A DNA stretch of 64,000 bases. It comes from Marinobacter mobilis. GTDB lineage: Bacteria > Pseudomonadota > Gammaproteobacteria > Pseudomonadales > Oleiphilaceae. How positions within the stretch are numbered: the stretch's first letter is position 1; each line of letters begins with the position of its first letter. The stretch spans positions 62,001 through 126,000 of the forward strand of contig NZ_FNNE01000002.1 of the NCBI RefSeq assembly GCF_900106945.1, read 5' to 3'. Position numbers and translations under genes: made by a program. Of this stretch, positions 42,355-51,632 are shown piece after piece. The notes under the pieces are model-generated. The model was given only the letters and a program-made list of their open reading frames with translations, ran no database searches and was not told the origin of the DNA.

Positions 42355-44154
42355 ATGCGCAGCATGTCCAGCGACATCGTTGCAAGGCCCATTAACTGGT
42401 CCGTGCTGAAAACCCTGTTCCCCTACCTGCTTGAGTTCCGGGTCCGCATTGCCCTTGCGGTGTTGTGCCTGGTTCTGGCCAAGCTCGCCAGTGTCGGGCT
42501 GCCGTTTATCCTCAAATACATTGTGGATGATCTGGATGCGGCGGGGGCCAGCCAGCTGTTGACCCTGCCCTTGGGGTTGCTGCTCGCTTACGGTGTGGTG
42601 CGCTTTTCCAATGTACTGTTCGGGGAGTTGCGGGACACCCTGTTTGGGCGGGTGACGGAAAGGGCCATGCGCAGGGTAGGGCTGGCGGTGTTCCAGCATC
42701 TGCATGCGCTGGATCTGGACTTTCATCTCAACCGGCGCACTGGAGGCCTGTCCCGGGATATTGAACGCGGGACCAATGGGATCAGCTTCCTGCTGCGCTT
42801 CATGGTGTTCAATATCCTGCCGACCCTGCTGGAAATTGGCATGGTGATCGGCCTGCTGCTGTGGAACTACGACGTCTGGTTCGCCGTCATTGTCGCGATG
42901 TCCGTGGTGGCCTATGTGGGCTTTTCGGTGCTGGCCACCGAATGGCGGCTGGTCTTCATTCGTGAAGCCAACGAAGCGGAATCCTCCAGCAGTACCCGGG
43001 CCATCGACAGCCTGCTCAATTACGAGACCGTGAAGTACTTCACCAATGAACGCTTTGAGGCTGACAATTACGACGAAAACCTGGCCCGGTGGGAGCAGGC
43101 CCGGCGCAAGAACCGGCTGTCGCTGTTTGCCCTCAATGGCGGTCAGTCACTCATCATTGCTGCGGCCGTGACCGCCGCCATGGTGCTGGCGGCGGTCAGA
43201 GTCACCGATGGCAGCATGACCATCGGTGATTTCGTGCTGATCAATGCGTTTATGATGCAGGTGTTCATGCCGCTGAATTTTCTCGGCTTTGTGTACCGGG
43301 AAATGAAAGGGGCGATGACCAATATCGAGAATATGTTTGGCCTGTTGCAGGTGCGCCCGAAGGTGGCGGACCCTGACGGTGCGGCCGAGTTGCAGGTGAC
43401 GAAAGGCGAGATCGAGTTTCGGGACGTACGCTTTGCCTACAGCGAGACCCGCGAGATCGTTCGTGGCGCCAGCTTTCGTGTGCCGTCGAGACAGAAGGTG
43501 GCTATTGTCGGCAGCAGCGGGGCAGGTAAGTCCACGCTGTTCAAGCTGCTGTTCCGATTCTACGACGTCAGCGGGGGCGAGATCTGCATAGATGGCCAGA
43601 GGATCGATCGGGTCAGCCAGACTTCCCTGCGCCGCCAGATTGGCGTGGTGCCCCAGGATACCGTGTTATTCAACACCAGCATTTTCGAGAATGTCCGCTA
43701 CGGTCGCATCGATGCCAGTGACGATGAGGTCTGGGAAGCCATTCGCCTGGCCTATCTGGCCGAGTTCATTGCGGAGTTGCCGGACAAGGAAAATACCCGG
43801 GTCGGTGAGCGCGGACTCAAACTCTCCGGTGGCGAGAAACAGCGGGTCTCAATTGCCCGGGCGTTGCTCAAGCAGCCACCGATCATGGTGTTCGATGAAG
43901 CCACGTCCTCGCTGGACAGCCATTCCGAGAAGGTCATCCTGCAGGCCATTCGCGACATTTCCCACCACCAGACCACGCTGGTCATTGCCCATCGCCTGTC
44001 CACCATCATGGATGCCGACCGTATTGTCGTGCTGGACCGGGGCCGGGTTGCAGAAGAGGGCAGTCACAGTGAACTGCTGGCTCTTGGTGGGCTCTATGCC
44101 CACCTTTGGGAAGTTCAGCAGCAGGAGCGGGAGGATGCCCCCGGGGTGCCCTGA
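42355..44154 (+). CDS. ABC exporter, fused permease-ATPase, Atm1/HMT type
   Basis: 599 residues. Six membrane helices in the first ~310 residues; EYF-like NYETVKYFTNERFE after helix 4 is the hallmark of Atm1/ABCB7-type transporters, which export glutathione-based sulfur or metal complexes. ATPase: Walker A GSSGAGKST (386-394), signature LSGGEKQRVSIARAL, Walker B IMVFDEATSSLD and H-loop IAHRLST. Homodimer in the inner membrane expected. Relates to iron-sulfur or heavy-metal homeostasis by family knowledge; no Fe-S genes adjoin. Confidence 0.93.
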   Translation: MRSMSSDIVARPINWSVLKTLFPYLLEFRVRIALAVLCLVLAKLASVGLPFILKYIVDDLDAAGASQLLTLPLGLLLAYGVVRFSNVLFGELRDTLFGRVTERAMRRVGLAVFQHLHALDLDFHLNRRTGGLSRDIERGTNGISFLLRFMVFNILPTLLEIGMVIGLLLWNYDVWFAVIVAMSVVAYVGFSVLATEWRLVFIREANEAESSSSTRAIDSLLNYETVKYFTNERFEADNYDENLARWEQARRKNRLSLFALNGGQSLIIAAAVTAAMVLAAVRVTDGSMTIGDFVLINAFMMQVFMPLNFLGFVYREMKGAMTNIENMFGLLQVRPKVADPDGAAELQVTKGEIEFRDVRFAYSETREIVRGASFRVPSRQKVAIVGSSGAGKSTLFKLLFRFYDVSGGEICIDGQRIDRVSQTSLRRQIGVVPQDTVLFNTSIFENVRYGRIDASDDEVWEAIRLAYLAEFIAELPDKENTRVGERGLKLSGGEKQRVSIARALLKQPPIMVFDEATSSLDSHSEKVILQAIRDISHHQTTLVIAHRLSTIMDADRIVVLDRGRVAEEGSHSELLALGGLYAHLWEVQQQEREDAPGVP

Positions 44155-44344
44155 CCGGGTGAGGCAAGTGGCGATTTTGGTGCCCCCGGGGCCTATCTGC
44201 ACTGCCAATGGGCGGAATGGCAATCTGACCTGATTTGCCACGCGCTCTGACCTCATCTGCTGCCCTGTCCGCTGGCCCCGGCCCCATACTCTGTCGCGCA
44301 TAGGAGCGTATCCAGCGGAAGTTTCCCGCCATGAGGACAGAGCG

Positions 44345-45826
44345 ATGACGACACACGAAAGGCAGCCGGCGCCGGCTGAACAATCCCCGAACGAACCGGG
44401 CCCCGCCGCAACCTGCGCACAGGACTCCAGCGCAGTAGTTTCTCCGGTGGAGTCCGGCGGCGGCAGCCTGCTGCCGTTATCGGAACAGCTGGCAGGTCAG
44501 CGTTTTGCCCGTGACATCAACGCCAAGATTGATGATGTGGAGGACCAGGTCCAGTTCCTGGTGGCAGCGTTTTCCCGTTCTCAGCAAGCGCTGAAGGGCG
44601 TGATGGCTGATATGCAGTCCCAGGCGAAAGCAATGACATCGGAAATCGAGCGTGTCATGGGGCTGGTCAGTGACGCTTCGGGGGTGCAGGAGGCGCGGGT
44701 GGCGCAGTTGGAGGAGCGTCTTAAGTCCTCGGTCAGCGCACTGAATGAGTGTCTTGCCAGCGTGGATGATCAGCTCCAGGCGCACCAGGGTGACATCGCT
44801 CAGGTCAAGCTGGAGGTGGATGATTCCCACGCTCGTCTGGTGAACCGGATTCAGACCCTGGAAACCGACATCACCAACAACCTTGAGGATCTGGCGCGGC
44901 AGGACGCACGCCATGAAACTGCATTGTCAGCACTGGCTGAGGAAGCTCGCCGTGGTTTTGCTGCCCGCGAACAGGCGCATTCAGAGCTGAAGATGGTGCA
45001 GCAGGACCAGCTGGGCAACCAGCAGGCGATGGCAGACCACCTGGCCAGTTTGCAGAGCCAGACCGACACCCAGGCTGACGGGCTGGCGTTGCTGGAAACC
45101 GAAACCGAGGACTACCAGCGCCAGAATCGCAGGGATCTTCGTCTGTTTGCCGGTATCAGTGCGGCCGTCGCGGCGGTGTTTGCCGGCGTGCTGATTTATC
45201 TGGAGCATTCACCGTCAAGGGACGCCGGGCAGTTGCAGGCGCAACTCTCAGCGATGGATGCTCAGGTTGGCGAACTGGAAGCCTCGGCGGCCGCGTCCGA
45301 GCAGCAGTTTGTGTTCGTTGCAGCAAACCAGCAGGGCTCAGTGGCAAAGCTGGACGATCTGGAGTCCCGTTTTGGCGGTCTGGAGCGTGCGGTCATTGCG
45401 GCAGGCCAGCTGCATGCGGATGAGTCAGAAAACCTGGCCGCCATTGCCAGTAAGGTTGCGGCTCTTGAATTGAGTCTTTACGGCGAGGCAGAGGAAAGCC
45501 CATTGGCGACACCGGCGCTGACCATCGAAACGAGCGACTGGGTGGCCGAGCGTGATCCGGGGCATTACAGCATTCAGTTGCTGGGGGCTTATCGTGAGGG
45601 TTCGATCATCGCCTACGCCAACGAGAATGCCCGGGTGCTCGGTCAGTATCCGTTGTCAGCCACCCAGAGCGAATACCGTGGACGGAGCTGGTACAACCTG
45701 TTCTACGGCGACTTTGCGACGTTCAGCGAAGCTCTGTCAGCACTTGATGCCCTGCCTCCAGGCCTGCGGGATAACGGTCCCTGGATTCGCACCCTATCGT
45801 CCATTCAGGCTTCTGCTCAGCAGTAA
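44345..45826 (+). CDS. SPOR-domain coiled-coil membrane protein
   Basis: 493 residues. A disordered Pro/Glu N-terminus (1-45), long cytoplasmic coiled coil (~50-255, with heptads such as EARVAQLEERLKSSVSALNE), one membrane helix (FAGISAAVAAVFAGVLIYL, ~267-285), a shorter periplasmic coiled coil (~290-375), and a C-terminal SPOR domain (HYSIQLLGAYREGS to WYNLFYGDFATFSEALSAL, ~410-485). SPOR domains bind denuded peptidoglycan at the division site. A large cytoplasmic coiled coil joined to SPOR recalls DamX-like division proteins. No partner gene nearby. Confidence 0.85.
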   Translation: MTTHERQPAPAEQSPNEPGPAATCAQDSSAVVSPVESGGGSLLPLSEQLAGQRFARDINAKIDDVEDQVQFLVAAFSRSQQALKGVMADMQSQAKAMTSEIERVMGLVSDASGVQEARVAQLEERLKSSVSALNECLASVDDQLQAHQGDIAQVKLEVDDSHARLVNRIQTLETDITNNLEDLARQDARHETALSALAEEARRGFAAREQAHSELKMVQQDQLGNQQAMADHLASLQSQTDTQADGLALLETETEDYQRQNRRDLRLFAGISAAVAAVFAGVLIYLEHSPSRDAGQLQAQLSAMDAQVGELEASAAASEQQFVFVAANQQGSVAKLDDLESRFGGLERAVIAAGQLHADESENLAAIASKVAALELSLYGEAEESPLATPALTIETSDWVAERDPGHYSIQLLGAYREGSIIAYANENARVLGQYPLSATQSEYRGRSWYNLFYGDFATFSEALSALDALPPGLRDNGPWIRTLSSIQASAQQ

Positions 45827-45892
45827 CTCGGCGCGGGCAGCAACCCTGCAGGGGAGGATTCCGGGTCATGCCCGGGCCACCCCGGGAGGATG

Positions 45893-47860
45893 TCAGGCCA
45901 CGTACTCAATCTCGTGGCCGCGCAGGCGATCAATGCCCCGGCTGAGCCGGGTCAGGCCCAGGTTGACCGGGAACAGCACCAGGCTTTTCAGGGTGTCCCG
46001 CAGCATGATGGTCCGTGGGAGGCCGTCGTAGATATTCATATAGGCGCCCGCCATAGCCACAAAGGAACGCGACAGGTGCAGGTAATCGCTGCGAATGACA
46101 ATGCCCAGTTGGTAGGTGTTTGACATCAGCTGCATGCTGGTCTGCATACGGCGGTGCAGGCCCGGCAGGCCTTCCCGCCAGAGGGTCAGTAGAATGTCGT
46201 CGGTGAGCGGGGAGACGTCCCGGCGGTTGAGGGTGTCCTGCAGCCGCTCAATAATCAGGTCGCGCCGTTCCCGGTTTTCTTCCGGCTGGGTGCTCATGTT
46301 GATGAGGATGTCGGCCAGGGCTTCGGGTTCTGCCACCAAGACATTGATCAGGTAATCCCGTACCAGCCCCCATTTACCCTGCATATCCACCGCGTTGCCC
46401 CAGTCGATCAGGTGCAGTTCGGCATCCGGTGAGACCATGATGTTACCGGGGTGGAGGTCGCCGTGGAGCTCGTTGTAAATGAAAATGTGCTCAAGCAGGG
46501 TGAACAGGAAGTTCTCCCCCAGAGTGCGCTGGAAACGACGGCGTTCACGGCCCTGAAGGTTGCGGATGGCTTCCTTGATGGACACGGCGTCATCCACATA
46601 CTCCATTTCCAGAATACGGCTGGTGGAGAGGTAAACGTCGGGGACGTGCCAGACTTTCGCCTGGTTGGCGCGTTTGGCGAATCGTCTCTGGATGGCCGCT
46701 TCATCTTCGAAATTCAGTTCCTGCTCGAAGCCGCGGGTGAATTCCTTGACCTGATCTGACAGTGCATGCAGGAAAGGTAGCAGCTTGGAGTGGGGAGCCC
46801 AGAACTGACTGCTGACCAGCATCAGCTCAATGGCCAGGTTGCCCATCTGGAATTCTCGCTCCAGGTTGTGACGGGCAACTTTCACGATGATGGGCTGTAA
46901 ACGTTCCACGCCATTGTCATCAACCACCGGTTTCTTGGCCAGGTACACCGAACCGATGGAGCCCGATCGCAGTGGCTTGTCGACGGCAAACTGGAAGTAG
47001 ATTTCCGTAGGAAGTTTGCCAAAACAGTCGAGGAAGGCTTCGTTGACTTCATCCGGGGTCATCGGGTCGACGTCCTGCTGGAACACCTCCAGCTCCCGGG
47101 CGATTTCTTCCGGCAGGAAGTCGGCATTGGCAGCGGCAACCTGAGCCATCTTGATGAACAGCGGGCCGAACTCACGCACCATTCTGGCCACAATCTGGGC
47201 CTGGGTGGAGAAATCCTTCGGGTCGGTTTGCAGGAACGGCCGGATATAGCGGATGGCCTTGATCTGCCGGCGCAGGATTACCAGATCCCGGCGCAGCACC
47301 GTAACCTTGCGCCCCATGTCGGTCAGACCTTCCTGATTGGCCTTGCGGAGGTCCTTGAGGCGGTTGATCAGCTCGACAATCAGCGGTTCGTAAGTGCGCA
47401 GCACCAGCCGGATGATGTCCAGGTTAAGCTCGATCAGCCCTTTCAGTTCGGGCGCCGCCAGCAGCTCGTGGAAAAAGCCCCAGAATTCGTTAACGATGCT
47501 TTCCGGAACTTCAATCGGACTTCGGGTGACGACCTGACCCACCACAAACCGGATCAGGTTCTCGGTGGTGTCTTCGTTGGGAATCAGCCGGTATTTGCGC
47601 AGCGCACGGGTGAGGGTGCGGGACTGTTCATTCAGTGGGTGTTCGTACAACGAGGTAAACAGCTCGTCGAGGGCGAGCCCCAGCTGGTCGCGCTTGATCG
47701 GCTCGTTGTTCGCCAGCAGCGTCGCGACCGGCCAGAACGCCTGGGGGATTCTGATCGTTCTGGTGGTAAAGTTGCCGACACCACGGATCATGCTGCCCGT
47801 CCGGTCTTTGAGGGCCGGAAGGCTGATCTGAATGATTTTGTCTTGGTCCTGATTGGCCAT
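45893..47860 (-). CDS. UbiB/AarF (ABC1) family atypical kinase
   Basis: 655 residues, with a C-terminal extension beyond the kinase core. The catalytic loop HGDLHPGNIMVSPD and metal-binding LIDWGNAVD are intact. The family's KxGQ motif is KMAQ here (residues 237-240, Gly to Ala), and the Ala-rich loop is GSIGS (~300-304). ELEVFQQDVDPM and the EFTRGFEQELNFEDEA segment match the family. UbiB proteins support ubiquinone synthesis, but this one is far from ubi genes and diverges at two hallmark sites, so it is a second, UbiB-like paralogue, not UbiB itself. Confidence 0.88.
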   Translation of the reverse strand: MANQDQDKIIQISLPALKDRTGSMIRGVGNFTTRTIRIPQAFWPVATLLANNEPIKRDQLGLALDELFTSLYEHPLNEQSRTLTRALRKYRLIPNEDTTENLIRFVVGQVVTRSPIEVPESIVNEFWGFFHELLAAPELKGLIELNLDIIRLVLRTYEPLIVELINRLKDLRKANQEGLTDMGRKVTVLRRDLVILRRQIKAIRYIRPFLQTDPKDFSTQAQIVARMVREFGPLFIKMAQVAAANADFLPEEIARELEVFQQDVDPMTPDEVNEAFLDCFGKLPTEIYFQFAVDKPLRSGSIGSVYLAKKPVVDDNGVERLQPIIVKVARHNLEREFQMGNLAIELMLVSSQFWAPHSKLLPFLHALSDQVKEFTRGFEQELNFEDEAAIQRRFAKRANQAKVWHVPDVYLSTSRILEMEYVDDAVSIKEAIRNLQGRERRRFQRTLGENFLFTLLEHIFIYNELHGDLHPGNIMVSPDAELHLIDWGNAVDMQGKWGLVRDYLINVLVAEPEALADILINMSTQPEENRERRDLIIERLQDTLNRRDVSPLTDDILLTLWREGLPGLHRRMQTSMQLMSNTYQLGIVIRSDYLHLSRSFVAMAGAYMNIYDGLPRTIMLRDTLKSLVLFPVNLGLTRLSRGIDRLRGHEIEYVA

Positions 47861-48045
47861 GTTTTACGCTGATTGGGATAGGGGAAATGAAGTGGCTACT
47901 ATGCCAGATTTAGTGTAGCCCGTGACGTTTTTTCGGGCCTAATTGCTAATGGTGGCGAATTCAAATTTGTGATCAGGCTGAAATTGCCCGGGTGTTCCGG
48001 GTGGCGTGTTGATACTCCGACTGCTGAGCCATCAAGGAGACCGTT

Positions 48046-48585
48046 TTGGACATGAACGATGACATTTGCCAGATTGATGACATCCTGGGGCCCTGGCAAT
48101 CCGTTATTGGCAGGGATTTTCAGGGCTATCGCAATCATGTTGTGCGGATGGTCACGTTCTGCCAAAGGCTGAGAGTCTGTCGCCGAGAAGACGTACAGAA
48201 GCTGGTAATAGCCGGGTGTTTTCACGACATCGGCCTGTGGACCCGTGACACCCTGGATTATCTGCCGCCCTCGTTACCGCCGGCGGCGGAGTACCTGGCC
48301 GCGAATGGCCTGTCAGACTGGCTGCCGGAGATTGAGCAGATGATTCTGCTGCACCACAAGCTTCGTCCGGTTGAGGATGGGCTTTCACCATTGGTTGAAT
48401 TGTTTCGCCAGGGGGACCTGGTGGACTTTTCCCTGGGTCGGGTGTGCTTCAGTCTGTCTCGTGCGGAAGTCCGGGAGGTTCAGGGGCAATACCCCAATGC
48501 GGGTTTTCACCGGATGCTGCTGCGTCGCTCATGGCGCTGGTTCCTCAGGCATCCGCTGAATCCCGCGCCAATGATGAAGTGGTAA
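48046..48585 (+). CDS. HD-domain phosphohydrolase-like protein
   Basis: 179 residues. Start TTG 48046: AGGAG lies 6 nt upstream, against 12 for the in-frame ATG at 48052. The HD pair is in AGCFHDIGLW, with the first His in YRNHVVRMVTFCQ and a further Asp in LFRQGDLVDFSLG. These give a complete H...HD...D metal site. Small HD proteins cleave phosphomonoesters or nucleotides; the substrate cannot be inferred. Stand-alone gene convergent with the following one. Confidence 0.82.
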   Translation: MDMNDDICQIDDILGPWQSVIGRDFQGYRNHVVRMVTFCQRLRVCRREDVQKLVIAGCFHDIGLWTRDTLDYLPPSLPPAAEYLAANGLSDWLPEIEQMILLHHKLRPVEDGLSPLVELFRQGDLVDFSLGRVCFSLSRAEVREVQGQYPNAGFHRMLLRRSWRWFLRHPLNPAPMMKW

Positions 48586-48609
48586 CCGGGACGGCTTCCC
48601 TGCTCAGGG

Positions 48610-49563
48610 TTATTGCCGGTCCCGCTGGTAACGCCCCGAGCGAATATCCTGCCAGCTGACGTTCCAGGGTGAGGATATCCACAGCAGGATCGCCTGCATC
48701 AGGCTCGGCGGCTGGAGAGCGGGCTCTGACGTAACTGGGGGCGTGTCCGAGTCCGTCCCTGATACTGTGGGCGATTCGCAGGGTGCCGGGTCAGCTGACG
48801 GGTCCGCCGGGTGGGCATCTGGCTGGGGCGACGGAGGAACCGGAACGGCCTGCTCGACAAAACTGGCCGCCTCAATCGGCAGCGGCAACTCGCTGATACT
48901 CAAGCCGGCCTGCAGATGCCGGAGATTGTCCTGGAGACCGGAGAGCATTTGGCTCATCAGCGTACGCATGGCTTCCGGCAGGTTCGCATTCCCCAGCAGG
49001 CGCCGAAGATCCTGCTCCATTTCACGCACCTGCCCGATCACCTGTTGGCGGCAGGCCTGCTCCTTGTCGGTGACGGTCTGGAGCTGCACCTCCAAACGGG
49101 CCCGGTCCAGCGGTAGCCGGAACTCCGGAACCTGCAGTCCCCGCTGTGACAGTAGTATGCGAACGGCCATGGCGGCCTGAACCAGCTCGCGGAGTTCGCC
49201 GGCATCGTGGACAGCGGTGGTCAGTGAGGTCAGCTCTGAGGGTGATTCTGCTGCCTGGATCTCCTCGATCACGGGCATTAACTGGCCGTAGAGGGCCCGC
49301 AAACGCCGGTCGAGGCTTTCCAGCCGGTGGTTGATGTCGTCGTCGGGCAGGGCGTGGATCTCATCGTCCAGCGACGCCAGCATGCTTTCGATAGCGGCCG
49401 GCTGATCCGGGCTGTGGGGAGTGAGCATCTGCGCGAGACTGTGTTTCAGACTCTCGATGACTGCCGTAACCCCGATCAGCTGTTGTAGCAGCTGCCGGCG
49501 CTGCTCCAGCTCCGCCAGCGCCTGGGTTGCTGTGTTCGCTGTAGGGCTCTCGCTCAAAGCCAT
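48610..49563 (-). CDS. Hypothetical coiled-coil protein, 317 aa
   Basis: Start ATG 49563. Mostly helical with long Gln/Glu/Leu heptads (ALAELEQRRQLLQQLIGVTAVI, RLEVQLQTVTDKEQACRQQVIGQV), a Pro/Asp/Ser-rich linker (~235-280) and a short hydrophobic-aromatic C-terminus (LMQAILLWISSPWNVSWQDI) that could touch membrane. No recognised domain. Lies between the HD gene and efpL, divergent from efpL. Confidence 0.6.
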   Translation of the reverse strand: MALSESPTANTATQALAELEQRRQLLQQLIGVTAVIESLKHSLAQMLTPHSPDQPAAIESMLASLDDEIHALPDDDINHRLESLDRRLRALYGQLMPVIEEIQAAESPSELTSLTTAVHDAGELRELVQAAMAVRILLSQRGLQVPEFRLPLDRARLEVQLQTVTDKEQACRQQVIGQVREMEQDLRRLLGNANLPEAMRTLMSQMLSGLQDNLRHLQAGLSISELPLPIEAASFVEQAVPVPPSPQPDAHPADPSADPAPCESPTVSGTDSDTPPVTSEPALQPPSLMQAILLWISSPWNVSWQDIRSGRYQRDRQ

Positions 49564-49766
49564 CTCCTGTTGTTCCGGACGGGATCTGATTACAGTTTAA
49601 GGATTGATGCTGAGTATGCCAGGGTCGATTGGGCTAGAGTGCCCATCGATGCACGTGGCTATCGATTGTCGCCGGTCTTCGTGGTATATCAGCTGTCTTT
49701 CTGATTGGAAGGGACCGGTTTTACCTCCCGCCATTACGATGTGAGTATCAGTCTGGAGTGTTAGAA

Positions 49767-50333
49767 ATGCCAAAAGCGAGTGAAATCAAAAAGAATTCTG
49801 CGGTTGAGTACGAAGGGCGGGTGTACTTCGTGAAGGACATTGAACGCTCCGTACCGCAGGGACGTGCCGGTGGCAGCCTCTATCGAATGCGCATGTACGA
49901 TGTGGTCACCAACAACAAGCTGGACCAGACGTTCAAGGATTCGGACATGCTGAACCTGGCCGACCTGGTTCGCCGGCCCGCGACGTTCTCTTACGCCGAT
50001 GGTGAAGAGTACGTATTTATGGACAGCGAAGACTACACCCAGTACGTACTCAACAAAGAAGCCATTGAAGACGAACTGCTGTTCATCACCGAAGACATTC
50101 AGGACCTGAAGGTTGTTCTGGTCAGCGACGCTCCGGTAGCGCTGGATCTGCCGACCACTGTGGATCTGGAAATCACCGAGACGGATCCGTCCATCAAGGG
50201 CGGCTCTGCCACCGCGCGGACGAAGCCGGCGACACTGTCCACCGGTCTGGTGGTGCAGGTGCCTGAGCACATCTCCACTGGGGACCGTGTCCGGGTAAAC
50301 GTTGAAGACCGGAAGTTCCTCGGTCGGGCATGA
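49767..50333 (+). CDS. yeiP: Elongation factor P-like protein EfpL (YeiP)
   Basis: 188 residues from ATG 49767 (GGAG 8 nt upstream). Three beta-barrel domains as in [31 protein letters not shown], then [16 protein letters not shown] and [25 protein letters not shown]. The tip loop is [10 protein letters not shown] with an Arg, matching the EfpL/YeiP type and not Lys34 EF-P. It aids ribosomes at difficult, often proline-containing, sequences. Stand-alone gene. Confidence 0.95.
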   Translation: MPKASEIKKNSAVEYEGRVYFVKDIERSVPQGRAGGSLYRMRMYDVVTNNKLDQTFKDSDMLNLADLVRRPATFSYADGEEYVFMDSEDYTQYVLNKEAIEDELLFITEDIQDLKVVLVSDAPVALDLPTTVDLEITETDPSIKGGSATARTKPATLSTGLVVQVPEHISTGDRVRVNVEDRKFLGRA

Positions 50334-50383
50334 TCTCGCAGGGCGGGCGGCAGGCAGTCTGGAGGGGCTGCTGTCGGCCTGCC

Positions 50384-50716
50384 TCAAACCCATCCGCTTT
50401 GCTGGATGGCCATATAGGCGATCGTGCCTGCGCTGATGGACAACAGTGCATTGCCTCGCCAAAGATGTACCGCAATGACCAGCAGGCCCGGCACCATTGC
50501 ATCCAGCCCGGGGAATGGTGCTTCCCAGTGGGCTGAACGCTGCAGGAATATGGTGGCCAGCAGTGCCATTACGGCCGCCGGCAGATAACGCCCCAGATGC
50601 TGTACCAGCGGGTGTTCGGTATGACGTTCAAAGAACAGGAACGGGATCACCCGGGTTGCAAAGGTCGCCAGGGCGGTAACCGCGACAAACGCTGTTATGT
50701 AGTAGGTTTCAGCCAT
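50384..50716 (-). CDS. azlD: AzlD-family small subunit of branched-chain amino-acid exporter
   Basis: 110 residues, four hydrophobic helices, with TFATRVIPFLFFERHTEHPLVQHLGRYLPAAVMALL typical of AzlD/YgaH. It forms the small partner of AzlC in export of branched-chain amino acids. Its start overlaps the end of azlC by 8 nt, so the two are coupled. Confidence 0.9.
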   Translation of the reverse strand: MAETYYITAFVAVTALATFATRVIPFLFFERHTEHPLVQHLGRYLPAAVMALLATIFLQRSAHWEAPFPGLDAMVPGLLVIAVHLWRGNALLSISAGTIAYMAIQQSGWV

Positions 50717-51446
50717 GACAGTCCTGCCCCGCCTTCGCTGCCGTTTGCCGGGATCTCCGGTATTGGAGCAGCAACGCCAGTGTCGCCATCACAATGGCAC
50801 CGATCAGTTGGTGTGCCGACGGTAACAGCATCATGGCCATTGCGGCAGCCACTGCGCCGATCCACACCGGAAAGTTCTCCCCCAGAGATCTGATGCCCAG
50901 GGAGCTGGCCCCGAGGGATTTGAGCTGCTCGATGGTCAGAACGATGAACAGCGCGACCAGGGCGAACTCGATGCCGGTACTGTCAAACGCCACGTTCTGG
51001 CCCAGCAATGCGCCGACACCGCAGCCGATGACCCAGTAAAGCTGGTTCAACGCACTGATGCGGAAATCCAGCCTTTGCTCCTGACGGAAGTTCTCGCCCC
51101 TGACTCGGCTGGTAAGCAGCGAGTAGGTTTCGTCGGTGAGCGCGAAAATCAGGTAGGCCTTGCGCCAGCCGGCACCGCGGAACTGGCCGAGCAGGGACAG
51201 GCCATAGAACAGATGGCGGGCGTTGAGCACAAACATCGCCACGAACACCTCGGCAAGGCCGGCGCTGGCGGCGAGCAGGCTGACAGCGAGTATCTGCCCC
51301 GCGCCTGCATACACAAATACTCCCATTAGCGGTGCAATCCACCAGGCGTAGTCAAGCTGGGTGGTAAAAAGCACCCCGAAAGCCATGCCAAGAGGGACAT
51401 AGCCGAACAGTATTGGCAGAGTGAGCCTGAACGTGGGTCGTTGCAT
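50709..51446 (-). CDS. azlC: AzlC-family large subunit of branched-chain amino-acid exporter
   Basis: 245 residues with five to six helices. PILFGYVPLGMAFGVL, VYAGAGQILAVSLL and MFVLNARHLFYGLSLLGQFR are AzlC/YgaZ signatures. Together with AzlD it makes an inner-membrane exporter for leucine, isoleucine, valine or analogues. First gene of the pair; no dedicated regulator adjoins it. Confidence 0.92.
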   Translation of the reverse strand: MQRPTFRLTLPILFGYVPLGMAFGVLFTTQLDYAWWIAPLMGVFVYAGAGQILAVSLLAASAGLAEVFVAMFVLNARHLFYGLSLLGQFRGAGWRKAYLIFALTDETYSLLTSRVRGENFRQEQRLDFRISALNQLYWVIGCGVGALLGQNVAFDSTGIEFALVALFIVLTIEQLKSLGASSLGIRSLGENFPVWIGAVAAAMAMMLLPSAHQLIGAIVMATLALLLQYRRSRQTAAKAGQDCHG

Positions 51447-51632
51447 GGGTATCGGTAGCGGTTGGCAAGCGGGCGAGAATAGTCAATTTTCCGGGGCTTT
51501 GAAAGTGTCCTCCCGGACGAGAGCCGGGATGTAGGTGGAACTCCTGACCCCGGCGGCTATGCTTGTGGTGATGCCGGTCAGGGTTGTGGGCAGACGCTAT
51601 CTACGTTGCAACATGGAAGGAGGCACTGGGTC

